From Ilyonectria destructans (taxonomy: Eukaryota; Ascomycota; Sordariomycetes; Hypocreales; Nectriaceae), in contig JAHEWK010000030.1 in NCBI GenBank assembly GCA_020740775.1, forward strand, positions 310,001 through 374,000: a stretch of DNA of 64,000 bases. Direction: 5' to 3'. The notes beneath the pieces were generated by a model. That model made no database searches. It had not been told where the DNA came from and was given only the letters and a program-made list of their open reading frames with translations. Position numbers and translations under genes: made by a program. Below, one piece after another: positions 61,915 through 64,000 of the stretch; position 1 is the first letter of the stretch; each line of letters opens with the position of its first letter.

Positions 61915-64000
61915 TTGGTGTCACAGGTCTTCGCGCCCGACGACGGGTCGTCCGGTCGCCGAATGACCGCACGGCCCCCATACGAATCCCTGTTCAAATC
62001 TGAAGGCCCGGTCCTTCAGAATTCAATAGGGATTCGCTCGGATGACCGGCGTTTCAGGCCGAAATTGAGGGTCCGTGGCCACCAAAGGCGGTGCAGGGCC
62101 TTCATTTTTGGACAGATCACCATCATTTTGGCAGGAGCATCAATTATCCCCATCACCGACCAACCATAACCCGCCACCACAACGCAATGGAATCTACGGA
62201 TTCGAACGCAATTAAGGATCCCAGGGTTAGGGCGGCTATCGAGCACTACCTACTGGATCTAGAAAGTACCACGCCGCCGAATACGTTGAGGAATTACAAG
62301 CCTAAGCAGAAGGAATGGCAGGTTAGTACATGCAGATAGATGCAGATGCATCTGCAACACCTATATACACAGAGGAGGCTCTATTTTACCTTGGATTTTC
62401 CTAGTAACGATAAGCAGGGCTGGTGTAAGCAAAACTGGCCTGCTATACCTGCAGGATGGCCTCCACAGGACCCGATTCCATCTGGTCAACAGCTGCCCGG
62501 AGATCTCGTCGATGAAGGCAAACTACTGCTCTTTATGAAAGAGGCTGTAGTATCCCGGGCTCCAAGGAAGGGAAAGAGGGCCGCACATGAAAGGAAACAT
62601 CACCTCGAGGAACAGGAAGCGAAAAAGGCTGCGAAACGACGGAAATATGCACCAGGTAAGCTAAGCAGTTGCTGCCGTGGAGCAGTCTGGCCCTCGGGAC
62701 CCCAGCTCATTCACATCTATTTTAGGGGACACCATCTATGTTGGTGGTAAGGATGGTAGTAGTAGCAGTAGCTCTGACTCTGACTTCGAAATATTCGAGT
62801 CCCAGCTTAAACTGCAGTATAATTCTGTACGTGGGTACGTCTCAGCGATCCAAAAGCTCTACGATGAGCAGAAAACTAGGGGGATCAACCCTGCGCCGCG
62901 GCCACAAGGCGTGGCGTTGAAAGCTCTCAAGCGCAGTATCCTAGCCACTACGTGGTCTAAGAAGCGAAAAGAGTATACCGATAGAGGCGTGGGGACCTTA
63001 AGAGATGTATACTCGCCGGCGCAGATACCAGACCACACCGCCGTAGCCTGGGCTGAACGAGATCGGATATCTATCGGCAGCGCCTTACGGACCCAGGTCG
63101 ACTTTCTGTTCGGGAATCACATGTTGCTACGGTCGAGTAACCGGCTCCCGATGGAACTGGCGGACTGCTTTTGCCTCGGCCTTCCAAACGAAGGTCTCAA
63201 AACTGAAGGATTTACTACGAAGGCACTGATCGTTGTGATGAACGGCGGGAAGACGAACCAACACGGGCGGATGGAATACGGCGCTGCCCTCCGCCACCGA
63301 GATCCGAGATCCTGTCTTATCGGCGCATTAGCATTCTTCTTCTTCTGGCGTTGGCAGGCGGAAAAGGCTGAGAAATTTCCAGTCTTTGGAAAAAGCGAAG
63401 ACTGGTACGGGATAAAGGTCCTGCGGCGGTCAGCGAAGGAGCCGAAAGGTTAGTGTTGTGTTGTGCCACCGCGTAACTTCGCCCTCCGTCCCCAACACTT
63501 CCTGACTATTATATAGCTCCCCTCTCGTATCAGACTGCTCGTGACTGGACCTCCCGCTTCTATGAGAAGGCAGGTATCAAGGTCAGCAAAGTCAGCCACG
63601 CGCCTCGGGTAGCCGGCACGCAGAATGCAGATATTGCAGGCGTGGCCGAAGGTCAGGTACGTAGTGCAACTAGGTATAGCGGATGTCAGTATAGCACTGG
63701 GCATATCTGAACTGTGGAAATTTGTATGGAGGAATTGCAAATTCGGCTAAAGTCAGCCAAAATTGCATATTCAGCCCTAGTAAAGTGGCCACGCTTTACA
63801 CAACCCCCTGCCTATTACACGATCCTATCTACTTTTACACCTACTCTAACTAACTGCTCACAGATTCGCCGGGCGGGCAGGTGGAATAACGGGGATCAGA
63901 TGACTGGCTGTTACCTTACCTCCCTACCGTTCGAGTTTATGCGGGCAGTGGCCGACTTTGACCCAGAGTGGTCAGGAACCTACTTTGTGCCACGTGCTAC
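61915..64000 (+). mobile_element. Crypton-type element, right end outside window
   Basis: At about 61915 base composition changes abruptly from AT-rich to GC-rich. A tyrosine-recombinase gene follows. No terminal inverted repeat is seen, as expected for Cryptons, so the left limit is set by composition only. Confidence 0.65.
62187..64000 (+). CDS. Crypton tyrosine recombinase, 3' incomplete
   Basis: Exons 62187-62321, 62418-62655, 62726-63448, 63517-63656 and 63864-64000 (open at the edge) keep one frame, each with GT...AG introns. The N-terminus (EHYLLDLESTTPPNTLRNY) and VRGYVSAIQKLYDEQKTRG form the DNA-binding core. ALRHRDPRSCLIGALAFFFF gives the first Arg; VSKVSHAPRVAGTQNADI gives His-x-x-Arg; GRWNNGDQMTGCYLTSLP gives Trp and the nucleophile Tyr candidate. 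ADFDPEWSGTYFVPRA, next to the Tyr, is characteristic of fungal Cryptons. A GCR1_C-type DNA-binding domain may follow beyond the window. No lesions are seen. Confidence 0.82.

Noticed and set aside
54167..62000. CRISPR array or centromere
   Set aside because: Repeats are dispersed LTRs and MITEs with no regular spacer pattern. AT-richness is explained by RIP-eroded transposons, so a centromere is not supported.
62187..64000. Starship captain (DUF3435) instead of Crypton
   Set aside because: The Tyr-adjacent LTSLPFEFMRAVADF and FVPRA motifs and the multi-intron structure fit fungal Crypton recombinases. Starship cargo genes are not recognised.

Overview
The window looks like a transposon-rich, accessory-type region of a filamentous ascomycete, probably a Sordariomycete close to Fusarium. 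Supporting signs are 49-62 bp introns with GTATGT/GTAAGT donors, Zn2Cys6, MYND and ankyrin proteins, CGA-to-TGA lesions typical of repeat-induced point mutation (RIP), and Fot/pogo, BED-finger hAT, chromodomain Gypsy and Crypton elements. The species call is inference.

Layout. 0.5-11.4 kb holds three hAT copies (one intact-ended, one truncated, one of a second family) and two broken pogo elements. 11.5-33 kb is a gene island: a 653-aa protein with a duplicated domain, a Pro/Ala-rich exon, a broken ankyrin gene, a spliced 24-aa reading frame, a Zn2Cys6 regulator, an Ulp1-like cysteine peptidase, a MYND-finger protein and a possible fungal gasdermin-like protein. It also carries two inverted solo LTRs and remnants. 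33.4-54.2 kb is a nest: hAT copy C contains a solo Gypsy LTR, which contains a 5.4-kb three-gene element (Element 1). Next come a pogo fragment and a coding-intact Gypsy chromovirus (self-primer-like PBS; gag and pol in one frame split by one UAG) whose 5' LTR is split by a second three-gene element (Element 2, 5.2 kb). 54.2-61.8 kb is AT-rich, RIP-eroded DNA with a dead hAT, nested MITEs and solo LTRs. 61.9 kb to the right edge is an incomplete Crypton.

Main discovery candidate. Elements 1 (36244-41646) and 2 (48902-54096) share one architecture although their DNA has largely diverged. Each has 40-bp perfect terminal inverted repeats beginning TACGGAAGGC and a 5-6 bp target-site duplication. 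Gene A (+) encodes an acidic/basic protein with an N-terminal CPHCG motif. Gene B (-) encodes a DDE integrase with an N-terminal Clr5-like helix-turn-helix and one intron at a conserved site. Gene C (-) encodes a small Cys-cluster protein. Both copies sit in LTRs of one Gypsy family, with duplicated sites about 7 bp apart in LTR coordinates, beside a short palindrome. I do not recognise this three-gene element as a described superfamily. Novelty can only be settled by database searches.
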